Made by a program: the position numbers and the translations under genes. From Kordiimonas sp. SCSIO 12610 (GTDB taxonomy: Bacteria > Pseudomonadota > Alphaproteobacteria > Sphingomonadales > Kordiimonadaceae), in assembly GCF_024398015.1 (NCBI RefSeq), contig NZ_CP073747.1, positions 692,501-756,500 on the forward strand: a stretch of DNA of 64,000 nucleotides, written 5' to 3'. The notes below the pieces were generated by a model, which did not search any database, was not told the origin of the DNA, and saw only the letters and a program-made list of their open reading frames with translations. Shown in pieces: positions 16,080 to 25,237 of the stretch; position 1 is the stretch's first letter; every line of letters starts with the position of its first letter.

Positions 16080-17975
16080 ATGGCCAAACTTGCCAAGAGT
16101 TTGAAGATTAGAAACAGTTTAAAAATAGCACTTTTGACAAGTGTTGTTGGTGTTCCATCAGTTTTTGCTGATGATGATGTGGAAGAGATTGTGATCACGG
16201 CCAACCGCCGCGAGCAGCCGATTTCTGATGTTGGAAAAAGTATCAGTGTCCTCACAGAAGAAGCACTGGCGTTACAACAATTTAATTTTGTTGTAGATGC
16301 GCTCCAAACAGTCCCTGGTGTGTCAATTAACCAAAATGGTACTTTTGGTGGTTTGGCATCCGTGTCCATTCGCGGTAACGCGTCTGATCAGACAGTGATC
16401 TTGATTGATGGTGTTCAGGTTAACGATCCGTCAAGTTCAGGCGGTGGATTTAACTTTAGCACGATTGATCCTGTTTCTATTGAACGGATTGAGGTCGTAC
16501 GCGGCCCGCAATCAGTATTGTATGGTTCTGACGCTATCGGTGGTGTTGTGAACATCATTACAAAATCAGGCGGCGAAGGATTTGGCGGCAGTGTCGTGGG
16601 TGAATATGGCTCTTTCTCAAGTTTCAGGACCGCAGCGAACGTATTTGGCGGCGATGAAAAACTAGGCTTTAATTTGGCCGGAAGTTACCTGAATACGGAT
16701 GGTATCTCTGCGGCAGATAGCGCGGACGGTAATACAGAAGATGATGGTTTTGAAAACCTGACGCTTCGGGCACGTATTACATCCAAGTTTAATGACATAT
16801 TCAGCGCTGAGATTACATCAAGTTATGTGGACAGCGAAAATGAGTTCGACAGTTTTGGCCTGCGTGCTGATGGAAATTTCGGCGTTGTAGACGGCGATGA
16901 GGTTGCGAATAGCGAAGAGTTTTTAATCGCAGGTCGAGCGTTCGCTGATTTTCTTGATGGTCGTTTCACGAATACATTTTCTATAGAATACTCACGCATT
17001 GATCGTCAGAATTTGGCAAACGGTGTGGAAAGTTTCGCCGCCGACGGCGAACGTTTCAATCTGGACTATATCGGGTCATTCCAGATAGATGATAACTGGT
17101 CGTTATCTGGTGGTGCGCAGCGCGAAGTCACGGACACAAGCGTTGATCCTGATGATGCGTCGATCAATAGTGTTTTTGGCCTTGTAGAATATAATGGATT
17201 GGACGGTCTTAACCTTACGGCAGGGATCAGGGTCGATGATACCGACCGGTTTGGTAGTGTAACATCAGCGCAGTTTAGCGGCAGTTACACATTTGAGGAT
17301 ACAGGCACGCGTATTATTGCAAGTTGGGGTGAAGGCTTTAAGGCGCCAACTATTTTCCAGCGAACATTTATCCTTACGGATTTTACAACGGGTGAAGTTA
17401 TCGCTGGACCGAACGCGAACCTGCTCGCTGAAAGTTCTGAGGCCTTTGAAGTTGGTGTGGAACAATCCCTGTTTGATGATCAACTGAGAGCAAGCGTTAC
17501 CTATTTTGATCAGGATGTAGATAACTTGATCGGGTTTTCCTTCACGGTTGGGTTCGACAATATCAGCGAAGCACGCTCGCGGGGTATCGAGTTTACATTG
17601 GATGGTAACCTCACGGACACGCTCAGTTTCACAACCAATTATACCTATGTTTCTGCGCGTGACGTAACAGATGACAGGCGTTTGGCACGACGCCCGCGCC
17701 ATCAGGCGTTTGGTAATGTGCAGTGGCAGGTTACGGACAAGTTTCAAACCAATGTATCTGTCACTTACAATGGGTCTGAAATTAACAATATCAATAATCA
17801 AGCAGAATTGGTCGACGACTGGATCAGGGTTGATCTTCGCGCAAGTTACCAGTTAACAGAAAATCTGGAATTGTTTGGACGTATCGATAACTTATTTGAC
17901 GAAGAGTACCAGCAGGTCCTAGATTTCGGTACGCCTGGTGCCTCTGTCTTTGGCGGGGTTCGCGCAACCTTTTAA
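16080..17975 (+). CDS. btuB: TonB-dependent cobalamin receptor (BtuB-like)
   Basis: From the ATG at 16080 the product has 631 residues: signal peptide (ending VFADD), TonB-box-like EEIVITANRRE, a plug domain with SVSIRGNASDQTVILIDGVQ and IERIEVVRGPQSVLYGSDAIGGVVNIIT, then a 22-strand-type barrel ending GVRATF. An in-frame upstream start at 15996 would place coding sequence inside the riboswitch leader. The 16080 ATG is preceded by GGAG at a normal distance and starts a good signal peptide, so I prefer it. Riboswitch control and the btuFCD genes that follow identify the ligand as a corrinoid. Expected site is the outer membrane, energised by TonB. Confidence 0.92.
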   Translation: MAKLAKSLKIRNSLKIALLTSVVGVPSVFADDDVEEIVITANRREQPISDVGKSISVLTEEALALQQFNFVVDALQTVPGVSINQNGTFGGLASVSIRGNASDQTVILIDGVQVNDPSSSGGGFNFSTIDPVSIERIEVVRGPQSVLYGSDAIGGVVNIITKSGGEGFGGSVVGEYGSFSSFRTAANVFGGDEKLGFNLAGSYLNTDGISAADSADGNTEDDGFENLTLRARITSKFNDIFSAEITSSYVDSENEFDSFGLRADGNFGVVDGDEVANSEEFLIAGRAFADFLDGRFTNTFSIEYSRIDRQNLANGVESFAADGERFNLDYIGSFQIDDNWSLSGGAQREVTDTSVDPDDASINSVFGLVEYNGLDGLNLTAGIRVDDTDRFGSVTSAQFSGSYTFEDTGTRIIASWGEGFKAPTIFQRTFILTDFTTGEVIAGPNANLLAESSEAFEVGVEQSLFDDQLRASVTYFDQDVDNLIGFSFTVGFDNISEARSRGIEFTLDGNLTDTLSFTTNYTYVSARDVTDDRRLARRPRHQAFGNVQWQVTDKFQTNVSVTYNGSEINNINNQAELVDDWIRVDLRASYQLTENLELFGRIDNLFDEEYQQVLDFGTPGASVFGGVRATF

Positions 17976-18001
17976 GCGGTTCAATACCGGAAGGGTCAAG
18001 C

Positions 18002-18916
18002 ATGCTGGATGACTTGACAAAGAAAAGAAAAAACAGGGCATTGATGCAAATGGTTGTCAGTGCCTTCTCGGCTGTTCTCACAAGCTTTCCCTTATTATCA
18101 GAAGATTTGAAGACAGTTTCCACGGATTATTGTGCCGACCAGTTTGTCTTGGCACTTGCCGACAAAAGCCAGATCAAGGCGGTGTCCAAGGAAGCTCTGG
18201 ATGCCCATTCGTTTCACCGTGACCGCGCCCGATATGTTCCTACCTTTGGAGGAAGTGCCGAGGAAATTCTGATGCAGGAATCTGATACAGTTGTTTGGTC
18301 GTGGCGGGGTGGGGCTAATGTAAACAAATTGTTTGCACGTACCGGAACAACGGCAGTTCAGGTTGATTACGCACTTTCAGCCGATGACGTATTTCGGAAT
18401 GTTTCTAAAATTGCTGGTGCCTTGGGTAAAGTCGCTGAAGGTGAGGTGATGATCACCGACTATAAAGCAAGATTATTAACCCTCAAAGGAATGCCGAAAA
18501 CGAAGCTAAAGGCGGTTTATGTCACGCAAGGTGGTTTTACGGCAGGGCTTGGTACCTTTGTTGATAATGTGATCAAATTATCTGGGTTTGATACGGTAGC
18601 GGACGAGATGAAAATCAATAGCTGGCAACCAGTACCGTTGGAGGCATTGGTTCTTAATCCGCCTGATGTAATCATCGGAAGCTTTTTTGACTTAACAACA
18701 TCGGCCAAATCGCAGTGGGGGTTAACGCGTCATCCGCTATTGAATAAAATGATGCAGGAAATTCCAACTATTCTGGTCCCAAGCAAATATTTGTCCTGTA
18801 ACGGGTTTTTCTTTGTGGACGGTGCTGAATATATCCGCGAAGAAGCGTCAAAGCTTGGCTTGTTTCCACCTTACAGGGCGCCAAAACCTGAGCGCGATGA
18901 TTGGGCGGGCCAATGA
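18002..18916 (+). CDS. btuF: Periplasmic cobalamin-binding protein (BtuF-like)
   Basis: The 304-residue product has a hydrophobic N-terminal export segment (about 15-33) and a class III substrate-binding fold. Recognisable segments are STDYCADQFVLALAD near the mature N-terminus, PTFGGSAEEIL, and LNPPDVIIGSF. The family captures metal chelates or cobalamin and delivers them to a BtuCD/FecCD transporter. GGAAGGG precedes the ATG at a normal spacing. The stop overlaps the start of the permease gene (ATGA), which supports one transcript with the receptor and the transporter. An extra extension of about 40 residues before the first conserved strand is normal for the family. Confidence 0.85.
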   Translation: MLDDLTKKRKNRALMQMVVSAFSAVLTSFPLLSEDLKTVSTDYCADQFVLALADKSQIKAVSKEALDAHSFHRDRARYVPTFGGSAEEILMQESDTVVWSWRGGANVNKLFARTGTTAVQVDYALSADDVFRNVSKIAGALGKVAEGEVMITDYKARLLTLKGMPKTKLKAVYVTQGGFTAGLGTFVDNVIKLSGFDTVADEMKINSWQPVPLEALVLNPPDVIIGSFFDLTTSAKSQWGLTRHPLLNKMMQEIPTILVPSKYLSCNGFFFVDGAEYIREEASKLGLFPPYRAPKPERDDWAGQ

Positions 18917-19932
18917 TACAATTAATAATAGACGGCTTCAGGTTAAAACAGACGCATTTGCTTATTGTGTTGAGCATTGTTTTGATTGTAACTGGTTTGA
19001 TTTCCGCAACCTTTGGTCAGGCACCATTATCATTTAGCCAGGTAATTGAAGGGCTAATGGGGCCGAGCGAAAGTGCGCTTTCGATCATCATCCGCGAGCT
19101 TAGGTTGCCACGTATTCTATTGGGGATGCTAGTAGGGGCAGCACTGGGGTTTTCGGGTGCAGCGCTTCAGGGCTTGCTTAGGAACCCGCTTGCGGAACCG
19201 GGCGTTATCGGCGTTACCGCGAGCGCAAGCTTGGGTGCTGTGATCGCTATCTATTTTGGCTTAACGGCTCTCACAAGCTTTGCAGTGCCAATATTTGCCA
19301 TGCTCGGCGCATTTGCTGCGACGATGGTTGTCCTCTTGGTTGCGTCAAGGGACGCCAGTGTTCTTACGCTTATCCTGACGGGTATCGGCCTTTCTAGCCT
19401 TTCGACGGCGCTTATATCACTCGTGATGAATTTTGCGCCCAACCCTATGTCACTGCGGGACATGGTTTTGTGGATGCTTGGCTCATTAGAGAACCGAACA
19501 ACCGATGATCTTTTTCTGGCTGCGCCCTTCATAATTCTGGGTTGGATATTGATGATCGGTGTCGGACAGGGGTTGAACGCACTTGCACTCGGCGAAGACG
19601 CCGCGACCTCGCTCGGCATTAATCTGAAACGCCTTCGCTGGCGCATCATCGCGGGTACAGCCCTGAGTGTGGGGGCAGCGGTTTCGGTGTGTGGTGGTAT
19701 TGGCTTTGTTGGTCTTGTAGTCCCCCATATCGTCAGGTTTTTTGTGGGTAGCGAACCACGGCAGATATTATTACCCAGTGCGATTGCAGGCGCGGTTCTT
19801 TTGACGCTCGCTGATATTGTAACCCGCCTGCCATTTGGTGCTGGTCAACTTCAACTCGGGGTGGTGACTGCATTTATCGGCGCGCCTGTGTTTCTTGTGA
19901 TTGTGTATAAAACGCGGGAGACGATGCGATGA
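18913..19932 (+). CDS. btuC: Cobalamin ABC transporter permease (BtuC/FecCD family)
   Basis: Starting at the ATG in the ATGA overlap with btuF (18913), the product has 339 residues with about ten membrane helices. It carries the family signature RNPLAEPGVIGVTASASLGA and the helix GGIGFVGLVVPHIVRFFVG that contacts the ATPase. A TTG at 18901 is a possible earlier start but would overlap btuF more. The stop again overlaps the ATPase start by four bases. The riboswitch and neighbours point to cobalamin rather than iron-siderophore transport, although the family covers both. Confidence 0.88.
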   Translation: MIQLIIDGFRLKQTHLLIVLSIVLIVTGLISATFGQAPLSFSQVIEGLMGPSESALSIIIRELRLPRILLGMLVGAALGFSGAALQGLLRNPLAEPGVIGVTASASLGAVIAIYFGLTALTSFAVPIFAMLGAFAATMVVLLVASRDASVLTLILTGIGLSSLSTALISLVMNFAPNPMSLRDMVLWMLGSLENRTTDDLFLAAPFIILGWILMIGVGQGLNALALGEDAATSLGINLKRLRWRIIAGTALSVGAAVSVCGGIGFVGLVVPHIVRFFVGSEPRQILLPSAIAGAVLLTLADIVTRLPFGAGQLQLGVVTAFIGAPVFLVIVYKTRETMR

Positions 19933-20750
19933 CAAAAAATCGTCAAAATCAAGGCTTGGCTTTGGATTCTGTCAGTGTTTCACTAGGCGGTAAGTCAATA
20001 ATTGAAGATGTCAGCTTTGATGTGAAGCCGGGCGAGGTTGTTGGGCTTATTGGTGCAAACGGGGCTGGCAAAAGTACGGCAATTCGGGCCGCATTAAATC
20101 TTGTTAAGATCAAAAAGGGCACGGTTTCTGTAGGCGGTGTTGATGCAGCGTCTATGACGTTAAAGGACCGTGCGAAGCTGATGTCTTATGTGCCGCAGGG
20201 CACGCCCGTACACTGGCCGTTGATCGCTGAGCGTTTGGTCGCCCTTGGCCGCACCCCGCATCTTGGGCCGTGGGATGATGTTTCTGAAGCGGACCAGATG
20301 ATTATCAAGAATGCGATGACCGCAACCGATACCTGGCACCTTCGGGACCGAATAGCGACAACCCTATCGGGCGGCGAGGTGGCGCGGTTAATGCTCGCTC
20401 GGACAATTGCTGTTGGTGCACCCTATATGCTTGCGGATGAGCCAACAGCCGCCCTTGACCCCTATCACCGGCTTCAGGTGATGGACATTATGCGCGAACA
20501 TGCAGCAAAGGGCACCGGCATTCTGATTGTCCTTCACGATCTTAGTTTTGCCCAAAACTACTGTGATAAGCTGGTTCTTATGCATGAAGGCAGGGTTCTG
20601 GCGACAGGAGCTATCAAGGACGTGTTAAGCGATCAGAATTTAGAGGCGGCGTTTCAGGTTCGTGTCAGTCGCTGGCGCGACAAAGGCGTGGATTACCTGA
20701 TGCCAAGCAAGCCGCTTTCCGGCGGAAAAGCTATCGGCGAGGAAGCATAA
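19929..20750 (+). CDS. btuD: Cobalamin ABC transporter ATP-binding protein (BtuD-like)
   Basis: The 273-residue ATPase has Walker A GANGAGKS (42-49), the signature LSGGE (146-150), Walker B YMLADE (166-171) and a switch His in VLHDLSF. It has the FecE/HmuV/BtuD type of organisation with the C-terminal VRVSRW segment. It starts four bases inside the end of the permease gene and ends three bases before cobQ, so uptake and biosynthetic genes are on one mRNA. Confidence 0.9.
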   Translation: MTKNRQNQGLALDSVSVSLGGKSIIEDVSFDVKPGEVVGLIGANGAGKSTAIRAALNLVKIKKGTVSVGGVDAASMTLKDRAKLMSYVPQGTPVHWPLIAERLVALGRTPHLGPWDDVSEADQMIIKNAMTATDTWHLRDRIATTLSGGEVARLMLARTIAVGAPYMLADEPTAALDPYHRLQVMDIMREHAAKGTGILIVLHDLSFAQNYCDKLVLMHEGRVLATGAIKDVLSDQNLEAAFQVRVSRWRDKGVDYLMPSKPLSGGKAIGEEA

Positions 20751-20753
20751 GCA

Positions 20754-22220
20754 ATGCCGCGTCGCTTAATGCTTCAGGGGACGGGCTCTGATGTCGGGAA
20801 ATCAGTTTTAACCGCAGGGTTATGCAGGGCTTTCAAGAAGCGCGGTATTAACGTCGCGCCGTTCAAACCACAAAATATGTCGAATAACGCGGCGGTCACC
20901 GAGGATGGCGGCGAGATCGGAAGGGCGCAGTGGTTACAGGCAAAGGCGGCTTGTATCGCGCCAAGTGTGCATATGAACCCTGTGCTTTTAAAACCCCAAA
21001 GTGATACGGGTGCGCAGGTTGTTGTGCAGGGTAGGGTGCATTCTACATCGGAAGCTGCCAGCTATCAGGCAAAGAAAAAATTTCTGCTGTCTAAAGTAAT
21101 GGAAAGCTATGAAACTTTGTCAGAAACGGCTGATCTTATTTTTATTGAGGGGGCAGGTAGCCCCGCAGAAGTGAACCTGCGCGCGGGTGATATTGCCAAT
21201 ATGGGTTTTGCACTGGAAGCCGATGTGCCGGTGGCGCTGGTCGGTGATATCAACCGCGGGGGTGTAATAGCGTCAATTGTTGGAACATGGCATTTGCTCC
21301 CTGAAGTTGAACGGCAACAAATCAAGGGCTTTATCATCAACCAATTCAGGGGAGATATCAGCCTCTTTGACGGTGGTATTGATGTGATTAAGCGTGATAC
21401 AAAATGGCGCCATTTCGGAACCGTACCGTTTTTGCGGTCAATTAAGGACTTACCGGCTGAGGATGCTGTTATTCTCGAAAATGATGACACGCGCGAGGAT
21501 AATCAAATTAAGATTGCTGTGCCACTGTTGCCGCGTATTGCAAATTTTGATGACCTCGACCCCTTGATCGCAGAGGATGATGTCGCTGTCACGGTTATCA
21601 AACCCGGCCAGGTAATTCCGGCAGGGCAGGATTTGATTATCATTCCAGGCAGTAAATCGACCATCGCTGACCTTGAGTTTATGAAGCAGGAAGGTTGGGA
21701 TATTGATATTAAGGCCCATGTTCGCCGCGGTGGAAGTGTGCTTGGCATATGCGGTGGCTATCAGATGCTAGGGTCCGTTGTGTCGGACCCCGATGGTATT
21801 GAAGGAAGGCAACGCGAAAGCATAGGCCTTAGTCTTTTGGATGTTGAAAGCGTAATAACGCGTCAAAAATCGGTTCAGGAAACCGAGGTTGACTTGCCAA
21901 ACGAGGGCATGCAGGCACGTGGCTATGAAATACACTGCGGTGTGACGAATGTAGGCCCGAATGCACATACGTATATGACATCCCAAATCAACAAGGATGT
22001 GATTGGTGTTCAAAGCGCTGATGGTCGTATCATTGGCACCTATTTACATGGCCTTTTTGAGAATGGTGAATACCGAAAACGCTTTCTAAAGCGGTTCAGC
22101 ACAAAAAACCGCGAGGCCATTAATTTTGATGTGAAGGTCGAAAAGGCCCTTGATAGTTTGGCAAGTTCGCTTGAAGACTATCTGGATCTTGATCAACTAT
22201 GGGAAATAGCGGGTAAATGA
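20754..22220 (+). CDS. cobQ: Cobyric acid synthase (CobQ/CbiP)
   Basis: 488 residues, the usual family length. The N-terminal synthetase part has GTGSDVGKS (9-17) and FKPQNMSNNAAVTEDGGEIG. The C-terminal glutamine amidotransferase part has the nucleophile Cys333 in GICGGYQMLG and His432 in GTYLHGLFEN. The enzyme amidates side chains b, d, e and g of adenosylcobyrinic acid a,c-diamide using glutamine and ATP. Its presence without corrin-ring genes in this window suggests either ring genes elsewhere or salvage of incomplete corrinoids. It overlaps cbiB by four bases. Confidence 0.95.
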   Translation: MPRRLMLQGTGSDVGKSVLTAGLCRAFKKRGINVAPFKPQNMSNNAAVTEDGGEIGRAQWLQAKAACIAPSVHMNPVLLKPQSDTGAQVVVQGRVHSTSEAASYQAKKKFLLSKVMESYETLSETADLIFIEGAGSPAEVNLRAGDIANMGFALEADVPVALVGDINRGGVIASIVGTWHLLPEVERQQIKGFIINQFRGDISLFDGGIDVIKRDTKWRHFGTVPFLRSIKDLPAEDAVILENDDTREDNQIKIAVPLLPRIANFDDLDPLIAEDDVAVTVIKPGQVIPAGQDLIIIPGSKSTIADLEFMKQEGWDIDIKAHVRRGGSVLGICGGYQMLGSVVSDPDGIEGRQRESIGLSLLDVESVITRQKSVQETEVDLPNEGMQARGYEIHCGVTNVGPNAHTYMTSQINKDVIGVQSADGRIIGTYLHGLFENGEYRKRFLKRFSTKNREAINFDVKVEKALDSLASSLEDYLDLDQLWEIAGK

Positions 22221-23218
22221 CGTCACCTATATTAGTGTTAGCTGCGATCGCTATTGATCGTATTGTCGGTGATCCGGCCTGGTTATATTCAAAAATCCCG
22301 CACCCTGTAAGCATTATGGCGAAGTTTCTCATGATGGGGGAAAAAGGGTTTAACAGGCCCGCCCTCACTCGTAAGCAACGCAAGCAGTTCGGTGGTTTTG
22401 TTTTTGGCCTCTATGTCCTTAGTTTTGTTGCCGTCGCCCTATTGATTGAGCATTTAGTGATGTATTTCCTGCCAGGGTTCATTGGCACTGTGATCGTGGC
22501 GCTGCTCGCTAGTAGCCTGATTGCTGTCACCAGTTTGCTGGAACACGTGCAACGTGTGCAAATGCCAATCATGCTGGATGATCTTGAAACAGCAAGAACT
22601 GAAGTCAGCAAAATTGTCGGCCGTGATACGTCTGAGTTGGATAAAAACGGCGTTATCCGGGCTGCAATTGAAAGCTTGGCCGAGAATTTCTCGGACGGTG
22701 TTGTTGCCCCTATTTTCTGGTTTGTGATTTTCGGGTTTCCCGGCCTCGTTTTTTATAAGGCTGTGAATACTGCTGACAGCTTGATTGGCCATGAAAATGA
22801 TCGCTACAGGGATTTCGGATATTTCGCTGCAAAAACCGACGATGTGGTTAACTATATTCCAGCACGTCTTACAGGTCTTTTGTTGTCATTGGCAGCTCTT
22901 ACAGACGGCATCGCTAAAATGCGAGCTGGTATCCGTATAATGCTAAGAGATGCGGACAAGCACGCATCGCCAAACGCCGGATGGCCGGAGGCCGCGATGG
23001 CTGGTATTTTAGATATCAAACTTGGCGGGCCAAGGCGCTATAAGGGTGAAGTGGTTGATGGCGCATGGTTCGGCGACGAACAAGAACGCGATACCATGAT
23101 GGCAAGCGATATTACAAGAGGGTTAGATATTGTGGAGCGATCATGGTCTGTGATCCTGTTTGCCTTAATCATTATCATTTTTGTCTCAAACCTTCTGCTG
23201 GAAGGCGTTTTTATCTAA
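22217..23218 (+). CDS. cbiB: Adenosylcobinamide-phosphate synthase (CbiB/CobD)
   Basis: The 333-residue membrane protein has several hydrophobic segments, starting with ILVLAAIAIDRIVGDPAW, the standard family N-terminus. Further marks are ESLAENFSDGVVAPIFW and NTADSLIGHENDRYRDFGYFAAKTDDVVNYIPARLTG (read as separate blocks), and the final catalytic-side RDADKHASPNAGWPEAAMAG. The enzyme attaches the aminopropanol (or its phosphate) to adenosylcobyric acid. The ATGA overlap with cobQ implies coupling. A perfect 18-bp palindrome follows its stop. Confidence 0.95.
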   Translation: MTSPILVLAAIAIDRIVGDPAWLYSKIPHPVSIMAKFLMMGEKGFNRPALTRKQRKQFGGFVFGLYVLSFVAVALLIEHLVMYFLPGFIGTVIVALLASSLIAVTSLLEHVQRVQMPIMLDDLETARTEVSKIVGRDTSELDKNGVIRAAIESLAENFSDGVVAPIFWFVIFGFPGLVFYKAVNTADSLIGHENDRYRDFGYFAAKTDDVVNYIPARLTGLLLSLAALTDGIAKMRAGIRIMLRDADKHASPNAGWPEAAMAGILDIKLGGPRRYKGEVVDGAWFGDEQERDTMMASDITRGLDIVERSWSVILFALIIIIFVSNLLLEGVFI

Positions 23219-23227
23219 AACATAATG

Positions 23228-23245
23228 CTTATCGTGCACGATAAG
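23228..23245. promoter_or_regulatory. Perfect 18-bp palindrome between cbiB and cobO
   Basis: CTTATCGTG joined directly to CACGATAAG, with no loop and no T-tract. It lies in the 62-bp gap between two genes of the B12 operon, the only sizeable gap after btuF. A perfect loopless palindrome looks more like a protein-binding operator than a hairpin terminator. I do not recognise the motif. Confidence 0.5.
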
Positions 23246-23280
23246 GTATCAATCGCCGAAAATACTATTGGAAACATAAT

Positions 23281-23913
23281 ATGACTGACACAACAAAACC
23301 AGAAATCAGCCCAGAGGAAGCGGAAGCCCACAAAGCCGAAATGAAAGCACAACAGGAAGAGCACCGCGCTAAAATGCGCGAAAAAGAAAAGGCAGACCGT
23401 GGTCTTTTGCTCGTGAACACCGGCGACGGTAAGGGCAAGTCAACAGCCGCCTTTGGAACGGTTATCCGCGCACTTGGTTGGGGCTGGAAGGTTGGTATTG
23501 TTCAGTATATCAAAGGCACGTGGAAAACGGGCGAGAAAGAATTTTTCAAACGCTTTGATGACCTTGTGACCATGAAGGCAATGGGCGATGGCTTTACGTG
23601 GGATACGCAGGATAAAGAGCAAGACATCAAATCCGCGCGTAAGGCATGGGAAGAAAGCAAGACCATGATGTCGAGCGGTGAATATGGTCTTGTGGTCTTG
23701 GACGAGCTAAATATCGTGCTGCGTAATCACTATCTGAGTGTTGATGAGGTGCTCGAGGGGTTGGCCACCCGCCATGTGGATACCGATGTGATCGTGACCG
23801 GGCGAACCGCACCGCAGGAATTAATGGATGCAGCCGATCTGGTCACCGAGATGACTATGATCAAACACCCGTTTGAAGCCGGAATTCAAGCAAAGCCCGG
23901 AATTGATTATTAA
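23281..23913 (+). CDS. cobO: Corrinoid adenosyltransferase (CobO/CobA type)
   Basis: The 210-residue protein has a charged Glu/Lys N-terminal segment (about 1-40), normal for this type, then the P-loop TGDGKGKST (47-55), DGFTWDTQDKEQD and VVLDELNIVLR. It transfers the adenosyl group from ATP to cob(I)alamin or cob(I)yrinic acid diamide. It is the last gene of the plus-strand B12 arm. Its stop is only 14 bp from the end of bluB on the other strand, with no visible hairpin between, so the two transcripts probably overlap. Confidence 0.95.
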   Translation: MTDTTKPEISPEEAEAHKAEMKAQQEEHRAKMREKEKADRGLLLVNTGDGKGKSTAAFGTVIRALGWGWKVGIVQYIKGTWKTGEKEFFKRFDDLVTMKAMGDGFTWDTQDKEQDIKSARKAWEESKTMMSSGEYGLVVLDELNIVLRNHYLSVDEVLEGLATRHVDTDVIVTGRTAPQELMDAADLVTEMTMIKHPFEAGIQAKPGIDY

Positions 23914-23927
23914 ATCGTAATTTCGGT

Positions 23928-24566
23928 TTAGCGCTCGATAATAAACTCATCAAACGGTAATCGGTCCTGCCATCCTGCCTTGACAAGTTCGGGGGTCAGC
24001 GTTTGTTCCTGCGGGTATCCAATGCATAAGTGTCCGATAAATTTGTATGTGGGGTCAACTTCCATCAGTTCTGCCATCGCGTCTGGTGGCAGGATACTGA
24101 CCCATCCCATCCCGATACCGTGGGCGCGCAGCAAAATCCAAAGCGTGTGGATGGCGCCAACAACCGAATAGGCTTTGGTTTCGGGCATGGTGCGGCTACC
24201 AAGGCCGCGACCTACGTTCGTATGAATATCGGCAAACACACTCAGTTGGATTGGCGCTTCCTTAAGGCCCGCGAGTTTGAGCGTCGCGTATAGTTTTGCA
24301 CTGTCGCCAGCGAAATCACTAAGGGCTTCAGCGTTAGTGGCTTCAAACAATTCGGTTAATTTCTGAAGACGATTTTGATCATCAACCAGCACAAACCGCC
24401 ATGGCTGTGAGTTGCCGACGGAAGGACCGATCGATACAGTTTTCAAGCAATCAAGAACGATATCCCGGTCCACAGGGTCGGTTTTAAAATGCCGTACATC
24501 CCGCCGCCATGCCAACAGGTCGTTTAGGGTTTCACGGAACGGCGCATCAAAAGTGGGTGTGGACAT
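23928..24566 (-). CDS. bluB: 5,6-dimethylbenzimidazole synthase (BluB)
   Basis: The 212-residue flavin-cannibalising enzyme of the nitroreductase fold. Diagnostic segments are AWRRDVRHFKTDPV near the N-terminus, SIGPSVGNSQPWRFVLV, GSRTMPETKAYSVVGAI and the GIGMGWVSIL stretch. BluB turns reduced FMN and oxygen into dimethylbenzimidazole, the lower ligand of cobalamin. It is the last gene of the minus-strand B12 arm, 53 bp after cobC. Its presence shows that this organism can supply its own lower ligand aerobically. Confidence 0.92.
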   Translation of the reverse strand: MSTPTFDAPFRETLNDLLAWRRDVRHFKTDPVDRDIVLDCLKTVSIGPSVGNSQPWRFVLVDDQNRLQKLTELFEATNAEALSDFAGDSAKLYATLKLAGLKEAPIQLSVFADIHTNVGRGLGSRTMPETKAYSVVGAIHTLWILLRAHGIGMGWVSILPPDAMAELMEVDPTYKFIGHLCIGYPQEQTLTPELVKAGWQDRLPFDEFIIER

Positions 24567-24619
24567 TTTATACCTGTTGTTTGCGTCTGGTTATCAGTCT
24601 CTGGGTTGGCACATGATAT

Positions 24620-25237
24620 TCAGGTGTTTTGACTCACTAACCGCCAGGCACCACCCCTTCGTTCCCCAGTTGTATGCTGCATATGACTGAGCGACAAGGT
24701 ATTTATCCCCAGCGATATGGCAGTATCTGGTGAAAGGCTGAGCGCGTTACCGATGAAAGCGCGAATGACACCCGCGTGGCTTACGATCACCCGTGGGCGA
24801 TTGTCTGTTAACCCAACTGTGTCCTCCATAAAGGCTGCTGTACGCTTCCAGATATCAAGAAAGCTTTCCCCACCATCGGGTATGGTTTCTGCGCTCAGCC
24901 ACGCCCAATTGTGTCCTTTTAGGTGTTTGATTTTTGCCCATAATTTTTCAGGTGTCAGGCCAAACCAGTTACCGAAATCCTGCTCTGTCAGGCGATTGTC
25001 GATTTTAATTGATGGTTTCCCGAGCAATTCAGCAAGGGCATTTGCTGTCATTTGCGTGCGCTTTAAGGGGCTTGTGAACCAAACGGCATTGGTCGGAAGC
25101 CTTGTTGAGACAGCTTTGAATTTATCCGTGTTGCTCAGGTCTGCGGGCTCGTCCGCAGACGCATAGATACCTGACTTGCTACCCGCGACAGGTGCATGAC
25201 GAATAAGGTAATAATCGGTGATGACGGGATCAGTCAT
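24620..25237 (-). CDS. cobC: Histidine phosphatase, probable alpha-ribazole phosphatase (CobC)
   Basis: The 205-residue protein has the phosphoglycerate-mutase-like RHAP motif (Arg13, His14), a WFTSPLKRTQMTA helix and the second His in VVSHAGVIRAF. On family grounds it could be any small-molecule phosphatase. Its position between cobS and bluB, overlapping cobS by four bases, supports removal of the 5' phosphate from alpha-ribazole phosphate or adenosylcobalamin phosphate. Confidence 0.85.
   Translation of the reverse strand: MTDPVITDYYLIRHAPVAGSKSGIYASADEPADLSNTDKFKAVSTRLPTNAVWFTSPLKRTQMTANALAELLGKPSIKIDNRLTEQDFGNWFGLTPEKLWAKIKHLKGHNWAWLSAETIPDGGESFLDIWKRTAAFMEDTVGLTDNRPRVIVSHAGVIRAFIGNALSLSPDTAISLGINTLSLSHMQHTTGERRGGAWRLVSQNT

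Noticed and set aside
15692-16369. 225-codon minus-strand frame across the region before btuB
   Set aside because: It runs antisense through the B12 riboswitch and the start of btuB, has no family character and is a chance open frame.
17265-17801. 178-codon minus-strand frame inside btuB
   Set aside because: Antisense to an intact receptor barrel, with no ribosome site and no recognisable protein.
24717-25166. 149-codon plus-strand frame opposite cobC
   Set aside because: It is a shadow of a well-supported gene with a complete phosphatase motif on the other strand.
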